Origin: Hominenteromicrobium mulieris
GTDB taxonomy: Bacteria > Bacillota > Clostridia > Oscillospirales > Acutalibacteraceae
Length of the DNA stretch: 64,000 nucleotides
Strand: one strand, 5' to 3'
Assembly (NCBI RefSeq): GCF_020687165.1
Contig: NZ_JAJEQC010000006.1
Shown here: piece by piece, positions 50,633-58,366 of the stretch
How positions within the stretch are numbered: the stretch's first letter is position 1
Layout of the letters: each line of letters starts with the position of its first letter
The notes under the pieces: model-generated
Seen by the model: the letters and a program-made list of their open reading frames with translations, nothing else
Told to the model about the DNA's origin: nothing
The model's database searches: none
Translations under genes and position numbers: made by a program

Positions 50633-51502
50633 ATGGACGAATTAAAAATGCAAAACGGTGCTTTAATTTTGGAGGGCGGCTCTCTGCGCTCGCTCTTTAC
50701 CTCCGGCGTTTTGGACGTCTTCATGGAGCACAACTTATATTTCTCCGATGTGACCGGTGTGTCCGCAGGCTCTTTGACCGGCGTGAACTACGTTTCCCGC
50801 CAGCCGGGGCGTTCCGCAAAGCTTAACATCGACTACGTGAACGACAAGCGGTATCTCGGCGTGAACAATCTCATCTTACACCACGAGATCTTTAGCTTTG
50901 ACTTTTTGTTTAACGATTTGTCACGCAGCATTCTGCCGATGGATTTTGACACGTTTTATAAATCGCCGCAGCATTTTACCGCCGTGGCGACGAACCTAAG
51001 AACCGGCGAGGCGGAATACTTTGAAAAAAGTGCCTGCTCGGATATTTTGGCAGCTATTCGCGCCAGCAGCAGTATGCCGATGCTCTCGAAAGCCGTGAAG
51101 ATGAACGGCGAGCTGTACCTGGACGGCGGCTGTGCCATGGCGATTCCGTACCAAAAGGCCATCGATGACGGCTTTGAGAAGATCGTGCTGGTCTTAACGC
51201 GCCAGCAGGGCTACCGCAAGCTTTACACAAAGCCCTCTATGCTGCGTTTGTATGCGAAGTATTTCCGGCATTTCCCGAAGTTTTTGAGCGCGCTGTACGC
51301 CGTTCCGACGCGCTACGACGCCCAGCAAAGGGAGATCGACCGCTTAGAGAAAGAAGGCCGCATTTTCGTTATCCGCCCGCAGGGACCCGTGAATGTTTCG
51401 CACACGGAAAAGGACACGGCGAAATTAAAAGCGCTGTACGAGGAAGGCCGTCAGGAAGCCGAGCGCCGCATGGACGCACTGAAACGGTATTTGGAGGCGT
51501 AA
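50633..51502 (+). CDS. Patatin-like phospholipase
   Basis: A 289-residue serine lipase-like protein. The oxyanion segment is GGSLRSLFTSGVLD, the nucleophile GVSAGSLTG, and the catalytic Asp lies in DGGCAM. A Ser/Asp dyad of this kind hydrolyses phospholipids or lipids. The N-terminal segment is not a signal peptide, so it is cytoplasmic. AAGGAGG stands 8 nt before the ATG at 50633. It is the last clearly chromosomal gene before the tRNA-Pro scar. Confidence 0.9.
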   Translation: MDELKMQNGALILEGGSLRSLFTSGVLDVFMEHNLYFSDVTGVSAGSLTGVNYVSRQPGRSAKLNIDYVNDKRYLGVNNLILHHEIFSFDFLFNDLSRSILPMDFDTFYKSPQHFTAVATNLRTGEAEYFEKSACSDILAAIRASSSMPMLSKAVKMNGELYLDGGCAMAIPYQKAIDDGFEKIVLVLTRQQGYRKLYTKPSMLRLYAKYFRHFPKFLSALYAVPTRYDAQQREIDRLEKEGRIFVIRPQGPVNVSHTEKDTAKLKALYEEGRQEAERRMDALKRYLEA

Positions 51503-51546
51503 TTTGCAAAAGGCGCCGTCAAATTGACGATTGTAAAAGATTAAGC

Positions 51547-51614
51547 AAAGCCCGCAGACTCAAAAAATCTGCGGGCTTTAACGAAAAAGGACTCTGCAAT
51601 TTGCAAAGTCCTTT
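51547..51614 (+). terminator. Double terminator after the patatin gene
   Basis: Two hairpins follow each other: AAAGCCCGCAGA/TCTGCGGGCTTT (51547-51558 with 51568-51579) and AAAGGACT/AGTCCTTT (51586-51593 with 51607-51614). The second, read on the minus strand, could also terminate the tRNA-Pro transcript, whose 3' end lies 5 nt away. Confidence 0.8.
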
Positions 51615-51618
51615 CGTT

Positions 51619-51665
51619 TGGTCGAGGTGACAGGATTCGAACCTGCGGCATCTTGGTCCCAAACT
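51619..51665 (-). tRNA. 3' half of a tRNA-Pro(UGG) gene: attachment-site scar
   Basis: On the minus strand the sequence reads anticodon loop TTTGGGA, 3' anticodon stem CCAAG, T arm GCAGG-TTCGAAT-CCTGT, acceptor strand CACCTCG, discriminator A and encoded CCA. The matching 5' half is absent: upstream of the anticodon loop the sequence is CCCGATAAG rather than a D arm and CTTGG stem. Such tRNA 3' fragments are the classic attL/attR left by tyrosine-recombinase elements. The intact copy should lie at the far end of the inserted DNA, to the right. Confidence 0.85.
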
Positions 51666-51798
51666 TATCGGGAAAACTTTTTATGCTCGTTTATAGCGGT
51701 TTTCAGTGCTTTTTAATTTGTTTTACTTACTCTTTGACGCTCTTATCTCCACTGTGTCCGCATGTTCCAGCGCCGTCTGTGGTAATCTATGTGGTCAA

Positions 51799-51855
51799 AA
51801 ACGCTTCCCGCCCGATTTCCGGTGAATGTTCACCGATGCCGGACGGGAAGCGTTT
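51799..51855. terminator. Hairpin inside the element end
   Basis: A 12-bp outer stem AAACGCTTCCCG/CGGGAAGCGTTT encloses an inner hairpin CGGTGA/TCACCG. T runs flank both sides weakly. No gene in the 611-bp gap 51503-52113 clearly uses it. The open frame at 51653-51880 spans the tRNA scar and is not believable as a protein. Confidence 0.5.
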
Positions 51856-51930
51856 CTCGTTGCTGTTGGCTGCATTGTAACTCTGAGCAGGCGATTATGC
51901 AAGTTGTTTCTGAGCAGAGGGCGGCTCAAA

Positions 51931-51950
51931 GGTTGAGCCGCTATAGACAA
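51931..51950 (+). repeat. 20-bp direct repeat, left copy
   Basis: GGTTGAGCCGCTATAGACAA is identical to 53249-53268, so the two copies bracket the Fic gene. The left copy is also part of an inverted repeat GGCTCAA-AGG-TTGAGCC (51923-51939). Confidence 0.8.
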
Positions 51951-52008
51951 AGAAGAGTGAGTTTACAGCATGAAAATAATCGCAGGCTCTTTTCCATCAA
52001 CTGAGTAT

Positions 52009-52094
52009 AAATCCCTTAATGAAGGCATAATAGTAAGGGATTTATGGCACAGCCCATTGACTATTCCCTTATTTTATATTATTATTTAAGGGAA
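52009..52094. promoter_or_regulatory. Fic promoter surrounded by four CCCTTA/TAAGGG half-sites
   Basis: TTGACT (52057-52062) and TATTAT (52080-52085) with 17-bp spacing form the promoter. Around it are inverted repeats AAATCCCTTA/TAAGGGATTT (52009-52018 with 52034-52043) and TTCCCTTA/TTAAGGGAA (52064-52071 with about 52086-52094). The second pair overlaps the promoter spacer and the -10. Repressor binding is inferred. Confidence 0.55.
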
Positions 52095-52113
52095 AACGAA
52101 TGGAGGTGAGGAA

Positions 52114-53160
52114 ATGAGAACCTTCAATTACTCCGCAATCAAGGAGCAGAAGTGGGACTTGGATGTTCTTGGCCTGATTGCGGCCATATACAAGGAAGCC
52201 GGAAAGCAGGAACTGTATTTGAGGCAGCGTCCGGAGGAGCTCGAAAAGCTCGTGGAGATTGCCAAGATACAGAGCACTGAGGCATCGAATGCCATCGAGG
52301 GCATCGTTACCACGAGTACCCGAATCCGGCAGCTTGTCGAAGAGAAAACCACGCCGAGGAACCGTGACGAGCAGGAGATTGCCGGATACCGTGATGTGCT
52401 GAGCATCATTCACGAGAGCTTTGACGCGATTCCAATTACGCGGAACTATATCCTGCAGCTTCACAAAATCCTGTACAGCCACATGAATAACCCGCTTGCG
52501 GGCCGCACAAAAAGCGTGCAGAATTATATCACTGCCACCTATCCGGACGGTCATGTGGAAACGCTGTTCACGCCGCTTGCTCCGTATGAAACGCCGGAAG
52601 CGCTGGACAGAATCTGTGAGGAATACAACCGCGTAATCGGGAATATGAAACTGGAGCCGTTGATTGCGATTCCGGTTTTTGTCCATGACTTTCTGTGCAT
52701 CCACCCCTTCAATGACGGCAACGGAAGAATGAGCAGATTGCTCACAACGCTGCTTCTGTACCGAAATGGTTTTTATGTTGGAAAGTATATCTCCCTTGAA
52801 GCCAAAATCGCCAAAAACAAAGATCTGTACTACGATGCGCTTGCACAGGCGCAAACCGGCTGGCACGAAGGCACCGAGGATGTAGTGCCCTTTATCAAAT
52901 ATCTGCTTGGAACAATACTTGCAGCCTATAAGGACTTTGAGGATCGTGTGGCGCTTGTTGAAACCAAGCTGCCCGCACTGGAAATGGTGCGCAGAGCAAG
53001 CAATAATAGAATCGGGCGCTTCAGCAAGCAAGACATCCGGGAGTTCTGTCCAACGCTCAGCGACAGTTCCATAGAGGGAGCCTTGCGGAAGTTAGTCGCC
53101 GTTGGTGAACTGAAAAAAGAAGGAAAAGGTAAAAACACCTGCTATTTCAGACTGAATTAA
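52114..53160 (+). CDS. Fic family protein (AMP-transferase), class II
   Basis: A 348-residue Fic protein. The catalytic motif HPFNDGNGRMSR lies near residues 197-208 with an N-terminal Fic_N region. The inhibitory motif (S/T)xxxE(G/N) occurs as SNAIEG near residues 58-63, so the enzyme carries its own inhibitory helix and needs no antitoxin. The C-terminus is a winged-helix-like domain (GRFSKQDIREFCPTLSDSSIEGALRKLVAVGELKKEG). Members transfer AMP to proteins; many accessory-island copies act in stress or defence. GGAGGTGAGGAA precedes the ATG. Confidence 0.92.
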   Translation: MRTFNYSAIKEQKWDLDVLGLIAAIYKEAGKQELYLRQRPEELEKLVEIAKIQSTEASNAIEGIVTTSTRIRQLVEEKTTPRNRDEQEIAGYRDVLSIIHESFDAIPITRNYILQLHKILYSHMNNPLAGRTKSVQNYITATYPDGHVETLFTPLAPYETPEALDRICEEYNRVIGNMKLEPLIAIPVFVHDFLCIHPFNDGNGRMSRLLTTLLLYRNGFYVGKYISLEAKIAKNKDLYYDALAQAQTGWHEGTEDVVPFIKYLLGTILAAYKDFEDRVALVETKLPALEMVRRASNNRIGRFSKQDIREFCPTLSDSSIEGALRKLVAVGELKKEGKGKNTCYFRLN

Positions 53161-53177
53161 ATTTCCGTCAAATTAGA

Positions 53178-53215
53178 GGGCCGCACCTGTTCATACGAGC
53201 AGGTGCGGCCCTTTT
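53178..53215 (+). terminator. Terminator of the fic gene
   Basis: A perfect 12-bp stem GGGCCGCACCTG/CAGGTGCGGCCC with a 10-nt loop, followed by TTTT. Confidence 0.9.
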
Positions 53216-53248
53216 GGTCGCTTTACGGAAGTTGGCGTATAGTTCAAC

Positions 53249-53268
53249 GGTTGAGCCGCTATAGACAA
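53249..53268 (+). repeat. 20-bp direct repeat, right copy
   Basis: Identical to 51931-51950. It stands 88 bp after the fic stop and just before the convergent zinc-ribbon gene. Confidence 0.8.
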
Positions 53269-53306
53269 GGAATATACCCAAAGTCCCCTGCCGAAACACA
53301 CTCGCC

Positions 53307-53921
53307 TTACCCGAAGAAATACTGCTTCATATCTGAGGTGCCACCATTCTTATCGCAGAACCATTCGTAATCAGCGAGACAGTTCTGGCAGTGGGCAATT
53401 ACATCAAATCCGCCTGGTGAATGCTGGTTATCGGCAATGCTCATGACCTCCAAGGGCTTCCCGCAGGCTGGGCAGGGTCTAATCTTCCTCGCCTTACGAG
53501 TGGCACGCTCTCTCTGCTCTGTTTCAAGTGCATCTAAAAGGCCCTGCCAAAGATTTGGATTCAGTTCATGCTCTGCATAGTCTTCAAGGTGCCGCCTAAT
53601 CTCATCGGCAGCCAGTACGAGAAACTTATCATCCAGAAGCTAAATGTGACGCTTGATATAATCAGCGACTACCATGGGCATACAAGTATTCCTGCCCATC
53701 GCATACCGCATTGCCGACAGCAGGATCAAGCGAAAGTCAGAGTCGCAGATCGGGGCGAGCAGATCCTGAGGGAACAGCAGAAACTCTTTGCCATTATTCA
53801 TGCATACGCGCAGCGGTCGCTGTTCTTCCGTTACCAGGTTCAGTAAACTGTTAGCTTGACCTTTCAACTCATCAACGGTAATCGATTCGTAGTCCTGAAA
53901 CGGGTTTACTTCATAATTCAT
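53307..53921 (-). pseudogene. Zinc-ribbon protein gene interrupted by an in-frame TAG
   Basis: The first part (53921-53640, MNYEVNPFQDYESITVDELK to VADYIKRHI) ends at a TAG. The same frame then continues for 110 codons without another stop (LLDDKFLVLAADEIRRHLED to QYFFG), including a zinc ribbon CPACG...CQNC. The continuation has no start codon or ribosome site of its own, so the two parts look like one 204-codon gene with a nonsense codon, or one that needs readthrough. I do not recognise the family. ATG 53921 is chosen from GGAGGT at 7 nt; the ATG directly before it is too close. Confidence 0.7.
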
Positions 53922-54058
53922 CATTTGACCTCCAATCAGTTTGTCCTCGTTATGAGGTGTTGGCATTGTAGCTCTGACTGTCCGGAGGTTCAACCGTTTC
54001 TTTCGCGGCTTGAAAAGAAATTGAATAGAGTCGGAATTCGTGCGGATTTATCATTTTC

Positions 54059-54087
54059 TTGCCTTTTCTGACCGAATGTGCTATCAT
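54059..54087 (+). promoter_or_regulatory. Promoter of the HTH-Mrr-DUF262 cassette
   Basis: TTGCCT (54059-54064) and TATCAT (54082-54087) with 17-bp spacing, 112 bp before the HTH gene. Confidence 0.55.
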
Positions 54088-54144
54088 AAAAATGGCGCTG
54101 TCAGGCGTTGAAATATGCCCTGGTAGTGCGGCTGTAATAGCTCG

Positions 54145-54170
54145 AATGCTCTGCCAGGTGGCAGAGCATT
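54145..54170 (+). promoter_or_regulatory. Hairpin in the cassette leader
   Basis: A perfect 11-bp stem AATGCTCTGCC/GGCAGAGCATT with a 4-nt loop followed by TTATATAT lies between promoter and first gene. It could be an attenuator or the end of an upstream transcript. Confidence 0.55.
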
Positions 54171-54198
54171 TTATATATCGGCACGGAGGAGAGACTTT

Positions 54199-54444
54199 AT
54201 GGCGGTTAGTTATAAAAAACTCTGGAAGTTACTCATCGATAAGGACATGAAGAAAAAAGACCTGTGTGAAAAGGCAGGTATCAGCCCAGCCTCCGTCACC
54301 AAAATGGGACGGAATGGGCATGTCACCACGGAGATACTCGTGAAGATTTGCGCAGCGCTGGATTGCAGGATTGAGGATATTGTAGAGATTGTGCCAGATG
54401 AAAAGCAACCATCAAATAAAGCGGAGCCGGGGGTGATGAGATGA
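54199..54444 (+). CDS. Cro/C1-type helix-turn-helix regulator
   Basis: An 81-residue Xre-type DNA-binding protein of the small YozG-like kind. The helix-turn-helix is KKKDLCEKAGISPASVTKMGRNGHVTTEILVKICAALDCRIEDIVEI. GGAGGAGA precedes the ATG. Its stop overlaps the Mrr gene start (ATGA, 4 nt), so it is cotranslated with the nuclease. It probably controls the cassette. Confidence 0.9.
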   Translation: MAVSYKKLWKLLIDKDMKKKDLCEKAGISPASVTKMGRNGHVTTEILVKICAALDCRIEDIVEIVPDEKQPSNKAEPGVMR

Positions 54445-55256
54445 CTATCGTAGAATCTATTAAGTGTGTTTTACAACAAAATAATGATGGTTTGACCTCA
54501 AAACAAATATATGATGAGATTATTCGTCAGGGATTGTATTCTTTTGGAGCAGAGAATCCTGTTGGTGTTGTCAATGCTCAACTTCGCCGTCGGTGTATCG
54601 GTCTGGATTTTCCGACTGCTTACCCGATAAAATTCTTTGAAATTGCGGGTTATGAAGGAAAAAAGATCAAATTCCGTTTGATTTCGACAGAAAATACAGC
54701 CACTATTATTACTGCTCCCAAAACTACAGATATTTCTGAACTGTTACCGGAAGAAAAAATCAAAGCTGCGCTGCAGGAGCATTTACAAAATATACGACAA
54801 CAAGTATTTGATTCTGTCCTAAACAATTCCCCAGAGTTCTTTGAACATCTTGTGGTTGACTTGCTTTTAAAGATGGGGTATGGATATGATAAAAATTCGG
54901 GTATTGTTACAGGAAAACCACATGATGGCGGAATTGATGGAATAATTAGTGAAGATAAGCTCGGCTTGGATTTGATATATATCCAGGCTAAACGTTTTGC
55001 TAATGGCAATAAGGTTACCCGGCATGATTTACAGGCCTTTATTGGCGCCATGGAACATATTAACAAAGGTGTTTTTATTACAACATCGTCTTTTACGAGA
55101 TCTGCAATACAATTCATCGAGAAGCAACAGCAAAAAAATATCAAATTAATAGATGGCAATTTACTTGCAGATCTTCTTGTTAAGTATGAGGTTGGCGTGG
55201 CAGCGGCACAAACTTTCAAATTATATAAACTCGATACCGAATATTTTAACTTTTAA
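54441..55256 (+). CDS. Mrr-type restriction endonuclease with N-terminal HARE-HTH domain
   Basis: A 271-residue nuclease. Residues 1-75 resemble the HARE-HTH domain (SIKCVLQQNNDGLTSKQIYDEIIRQGLYSFG...NAQLRRRC), thought to read modified or chromatin-like DNA features. Residues about 130-245 are the Mrr fold, with PEFFEHLVVDLLLKMGYG and the catalytic HDGGIDGIISEDKLGLDLIYIQAKR (Asp and QxK). Mrr proteins cut methylated or foreign DNA. Codons are AT-rich, unlike the left part of the window, which points to transfer. The next gene starts 40 nt later. Confidence 0.88.
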   Translation: MTIVESIKCVLQQNNDGLTSKQIYDEIIRQGLYSFGAENPVGVVNAQLRRRCIGLDFPTAYPIKFFEIAGYEGKKIKFRLISTENTATIITAPKTTDISELLPEEKIKAALQEHLQNIRQQVFDSVLNNSPEFFEHLVVDLLLKMGYGYDKNSGIVTGKPHDGGIDGIISEDKLGLDLIYIQAKRFANGNKVTRHDLQAFIGAMEHINKGVFITTSSFTRSAIQFIEKQQQKNIKLIDGNLLADLLVKYEVGVAAAQTFKLYKLDTEYFNF

Positions 55257-55296
55257 ATCATTCGCCTAATCCGGATATAGAGATAGGAGCTTTATT

Positions 55297-57222
55297 ATGG
55301 CGGAAATTGTTGGAACAATTACTAATCTGAGTGATTTTTTGTCGAAAACACAAGTGTGCTTATCCGTAAAGCCTAATGATCCTCAACAGCAAATCATTTG
55401 CCTCGAGGCAGATAGGAAGTATTCTATCCCTGCTTTTCAGAGAGAGGTTAGATGGGATGACAACAATCTTAAAATGCTTTTGTACGATTTGTCTCGCAGC
55501 AGCAAGTTTTTGGGAAATATAATATTAACGATTAAATCTGACCACACTTGTGAAATTATTGATGGTCAACAACGTACAACTGTACTTATGTTGATTGTTT
55601 CCTGTATAAAGAAAAAGTTTGGGACCAAGATATCGACGCCAGATCTGTGCCCTCTTCGCAATGAGGGGTTTACAGGCTTCCAGACACTCTTAGAAAAGGC
55701 CTTTGATCAGGAAGCAATTACATCCGATGATTGGAACGCTATTCTTAAAAGCGATGATTATCATCAACTTCCTCGTATTCAAAAACTATGGAACACGATA
55801 TCTTCTTCCGAGTTGTTAGCTGACCGGCATAAAGCCCAGGGGCTTCTTGATAACTTGTGCAAATCTGAGTTCAATATAATTGCCAGCTATTCTAACGATG
55901 TAAATACCAGCATCCAGTATTTTCTGGATGTAAATCTTAAAGGCATTCGTTTGGATACTGAAGATATTTTCAAAGGTTATCTTTTTAGTCAGGATAGCCG
56001 CGAACTCACACGTTCTCTTTGGCAAAAGAATAAGCGTGATGTATTACGCTTAAATGGCGTCACGCAGAGCTCGGAAGAGAAAAGATATCCTCTGATGAAG
56101 TTGTATGAACACTTTTTCTATTGTGACTTATATCTTCCTCGCGAGGGAGATTGCGAGTATAGTACACTCAAGTTTGGTGAAAACTTTTGTCTCACATCCG
56201 GATTTGAAAGTGGAAGTACGAAATATTACGAAGGTAGCCATTTAATTGAAGCCATACGAGATCGGGACTATTTGCAAAATGTACTCTCCAGACTCAATAA
56301 ATGCGTTGAAATAATGACGGATATTATTGAAAGCGAGGGACCTTCTACTCCGTTTAAAGACAAATTTATTTGCGCTAAAAAGGTAGATTCTATAGATATT
56401 CAAAACTGCCATTCGATGCTAAAGAAGATACTTATGGAAAAAGAGGTGATTCCTAAAATTTTAGCGTTAAAGTATATCCTTACATACTTTGACGGAAAGC
56501 CTCACGCAAAAGAAGAGTACAAGTCAGTCTATAGCGTCTTTTGTGCAGCGGTCTTGTTTACCGTTTTCGCAAACAAAAAAGAGAGTGATACTTTCTACAA
56601 CTTTGTAAGACTGGAAGAATGGAAAAGCAAGATAAACAAATGGCTTTATGACTATATTTCTTCTCATGCACTGACCAGAGGTAAAGTTCTCGCTGCATAT
56701 AAATATAGTGAAAGTGACGATGACCCAATTCAACAAATCCGTTGTAAGTCTTTGGCGGCGATTAGTAATTTCTTCAAAGTAACGAAGAACGGTGATAATT
56801 ATAACATGGGTATTTCCAACGCAGCTGAACTTTGTAAGTTTTTTGGAGATAAAACAGTTTATAGTTTAGAACACTTTATTGTAGGAGAATGCGGAACTCT
56901 TCATGTCAAAACCGCAAAATACGATTTCCCATATAAATATCCACCAACGATTCAGAAGTACAGAAATTCTCTATTTAATTTTATTTTTATTCCTCAACCG
57001 CTTAATAGTTCTCTTTCTAATGAAGGATTGTTTATTAAAGTAGCAGAAATCCATACACATGAAAACGAGATTAAATGCAGCTATAGCAAAGGATACTATG
57101 GACTGTTAAACAAATCTCCTCGTATGTACTTTCAACGCTACCCTACCGAAAAGGAGATAGATTCCTTCAGTACTGAAGAGGATGCCAGAGCATACCTAAG
57201 GCAATACCGCACAGAAAAGTAG
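55297..57222 (+). CDS. DUF262 / DUF1524-like (GmrSD-type) protein
   Basis: A 641-residue protein. The N-terminal DUF262 ParB-like domain has YSIPAFQREVRWDDNNL and IIDGQQRTTVLMLIVS. Near the C-terminus SLEHFIVGE and, after a gap, FNFIFIPQPLNSSLSN resemble the His and Asn positions of DUF1524 HNH nucleases, but the motif is weak. The layout equals that of single-chain GmrSD, a type IV restriction enzyme for glucosylated phage DNA, and of related phage-defence proteins such as BrxU and SspE. Strongly AT-rich. It follows Mrr as a likely partner or a second effector. Confidence 0.85.
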   Translation: MAEIVGTITNLSDFLSKTQVCLSVKPNDPQQQIICLEADRKYSIPAFQREVRWDDNNLKMLLYDLSRSSKFLGNIILTIKSDHTCEIIDGQQRTTVLMLIVSCIKKKFGTKISTPDLCPLRNEGFTGFQTLLEKAFDQEAITSDDWNAILKSDDYHQLPRIQKLWNTISSSELLADRHKAQGLLDNLCKSEFNIIASYSNDVNTSIQYFLDVNLKGIRLDTEDIFKGYLFSQDSRELTRSLWQKNKRDVLRLNGVTQSSEEKRYPLMKLYEHFFYCDLYLPREGDCEYSTLKFGENFCLTSGFESGSTKYYEGSHLIEAIRDRDYLQNVLSRLNKCVEIMTDIIESEGPSTPFKDKFICAKKVDSIDIQNCHSMLKKILMEKEVIPKILALKYILTYFDGKPHAKEEYKSVYSVFCAAVLFTVFANKKESDTFYNFVRLEEWKSKINKWLYDYISSHALTRGKVLAAYKYSESDDDPIQQIRCKSLAAISNFFKVTKNGDNYNMGISNAAELCKFFGDKTVYSLEHFIVGECGTLHVKTAKYDFPYKYPPTIQKYRNSLFNFIFIPQPLNSSLSNEGLFIKVAEIHTHENEIKCSYSKGYYGLLNKSPRMYFQRYPTEKEIDSFSTEEDARAYLRQYRTEK

Positions 57223-58340
57223 GCGCGATACTGCCAGAAGTGATATAATAAGACCATGGATAAACAGATGACAATGACTGCGCTGAGTGATGAGCTGGCG
57301 CAGGTACGGACAAAGAAGAAAGAATTTCTAGCCCAGATCGAACGGATCGTCCCATGGAAGGAATGGCTTACGCTGATCCAGCCGTGCTATTACAAAGGAG
57401 AGCGCGGCAATAAACCCTATCCACTGGAGACCATGCTGCGGTTGTATCTGCTGCAAAATCTGTATGACCTGAGTGATGAAGCAACAGCGGCGGAGGCAAT
57501 CGACAGCCGGGCATTTTCAGAGTTCTGCGGCGTTGATTCCAGCAATCAGGTGCCGAACGGAGATACCATTGGCCGCTTTCGGAACCTGCTGGTGAAGAAT
57601 GGACTGCAGGAGAAACTGTTTGCACAAGTTGTTACCGCGCTCACTGAACAGGGCCTTATCCTGAAAAAGGGAACGATCGTAGATTCCACCATTATTTCCG
57701 CGCCGTCTTCCACCAAGAACAAGGAGAAAAAGCGGGATCCGGATGCACATCAGGTCAAGAAGGGCAACACATGGCACTTTGGCTATAAAGCCCATGTTGG
57801 GGTGGATAAGGACAGCGGACTGGTACACACAGTGGAGGCGACACCAGCCAATGTCCATGATGTGACGCAGACTTCATCCCTGCTGACCGGTGAGGAAGAT
57901 GTCGTTTACGGCGACAGTGGCTATCTTGGAGCCGGGAACCGTGAGGACGCGATCGTTCGGAACAAATCCGGACGCAAGATCAAATACAAAATTAACCGAC
58001 GTCCATCTCAATTAAAAAAGCTGAGCAAGAGCGGCCAGTATGCCGCAAAGAAAGCAGAACACGCAAAGTCTTCTGTTCGGGCAAAAGTAGAGCACGTATT
58101 CGGTGTCGTCAAGAAACAGCTGCAATTTCGAAAAACGCGATACCGAGGGCTCGAAAAGCAGCGAGCCAAATTCAATATCATGTTCGCATTGGCGAATCTG
58201 CTTCTGGCTGACAGGCCCTGCCTGGCGGCTTGAAGTTGTGCGCTCTCGCGAAGAAATGCGCCGGGAAGCCTATGGTTTCCTGCCTGATGGGTGATTCGAC
58301 AGCGCTTGCCTCAGCAATTGTGCGGTGCTGCCATAGGACG
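57223..58340 (+). mobile_element. IS5-family insertion sequence (boundaries approximate)
   Basis: The segment between DUF262 and the sensor kinase contains one transposase gene with short flanks (33 bp left, about 100 bp right). I could not find convincing terminal inverted repeats or a target duplication, so the limits are only those of the flanking genes. The left end follows directly on the DUF262 stop codon. Confidence 0.6.
57256..58233 (+). CDS. IS5 family transposase
   Basis: A 325-residue DDE transposase. Catalytic residues are Asp in IVDSTIISAPSST, Asp in VVYGDSGYLGAGNRE and Glu in VRAKVEHVFGVVKKQ. The N-terminal DUF772 domain (YPLETMLRLYLLQNLYDLSDEATAAEAIDSRAFSEFCG) is complete, so the enzyme looks intact and the element possibly active. 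A TATAAT-like box (57242-57249) lies just before the ATG. Confidence 0.95.
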   Translation: MDKQMTMTALSDELAQVRTKKKEFLAQIERIVPWKEWLTLIQPCYYKGERGNKPYPLETMLRLYLLQNLYDLSDEATAAEAIDSRAFSEFCGVDSSNQVPNGDTIGRFRNLLVKNGLQEKLFAQVVTALTEQGLILKKGTIVDSTIISAPSSTKNKEKKRDPDAHQVKKGNTWHFGYKAHVGVDKDSGLVHTVEATPANVHDVTQTSSLLTGEEDVVYGDSGYLGAGNREDAIVRNKSGRKIKYKINRRPSQLKKLSKSGQYAAKKAEHAKSSVRAKVEHVFGVVKKQLQFRKTRYRGLEKQRAKFNIMFALANLLLADRPCLAA

Positions 58341-58366
58341 ATAGTCTTTCGAGAAAGGAAAACGAT

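Noticed and set aside
51653..51880. 75-codon frame across the tRNA-Pro scar
   Set aside because: It starts inside the tRNA fragment and contains a terminator-like hairpin; no ribosome site.
57223..58340. Terminal inverted repeats for the IS5 element
   Set aside because: GGCGC-like ends (57225 and about 58258) can be matched for only five or six bases; not enough to set borders.
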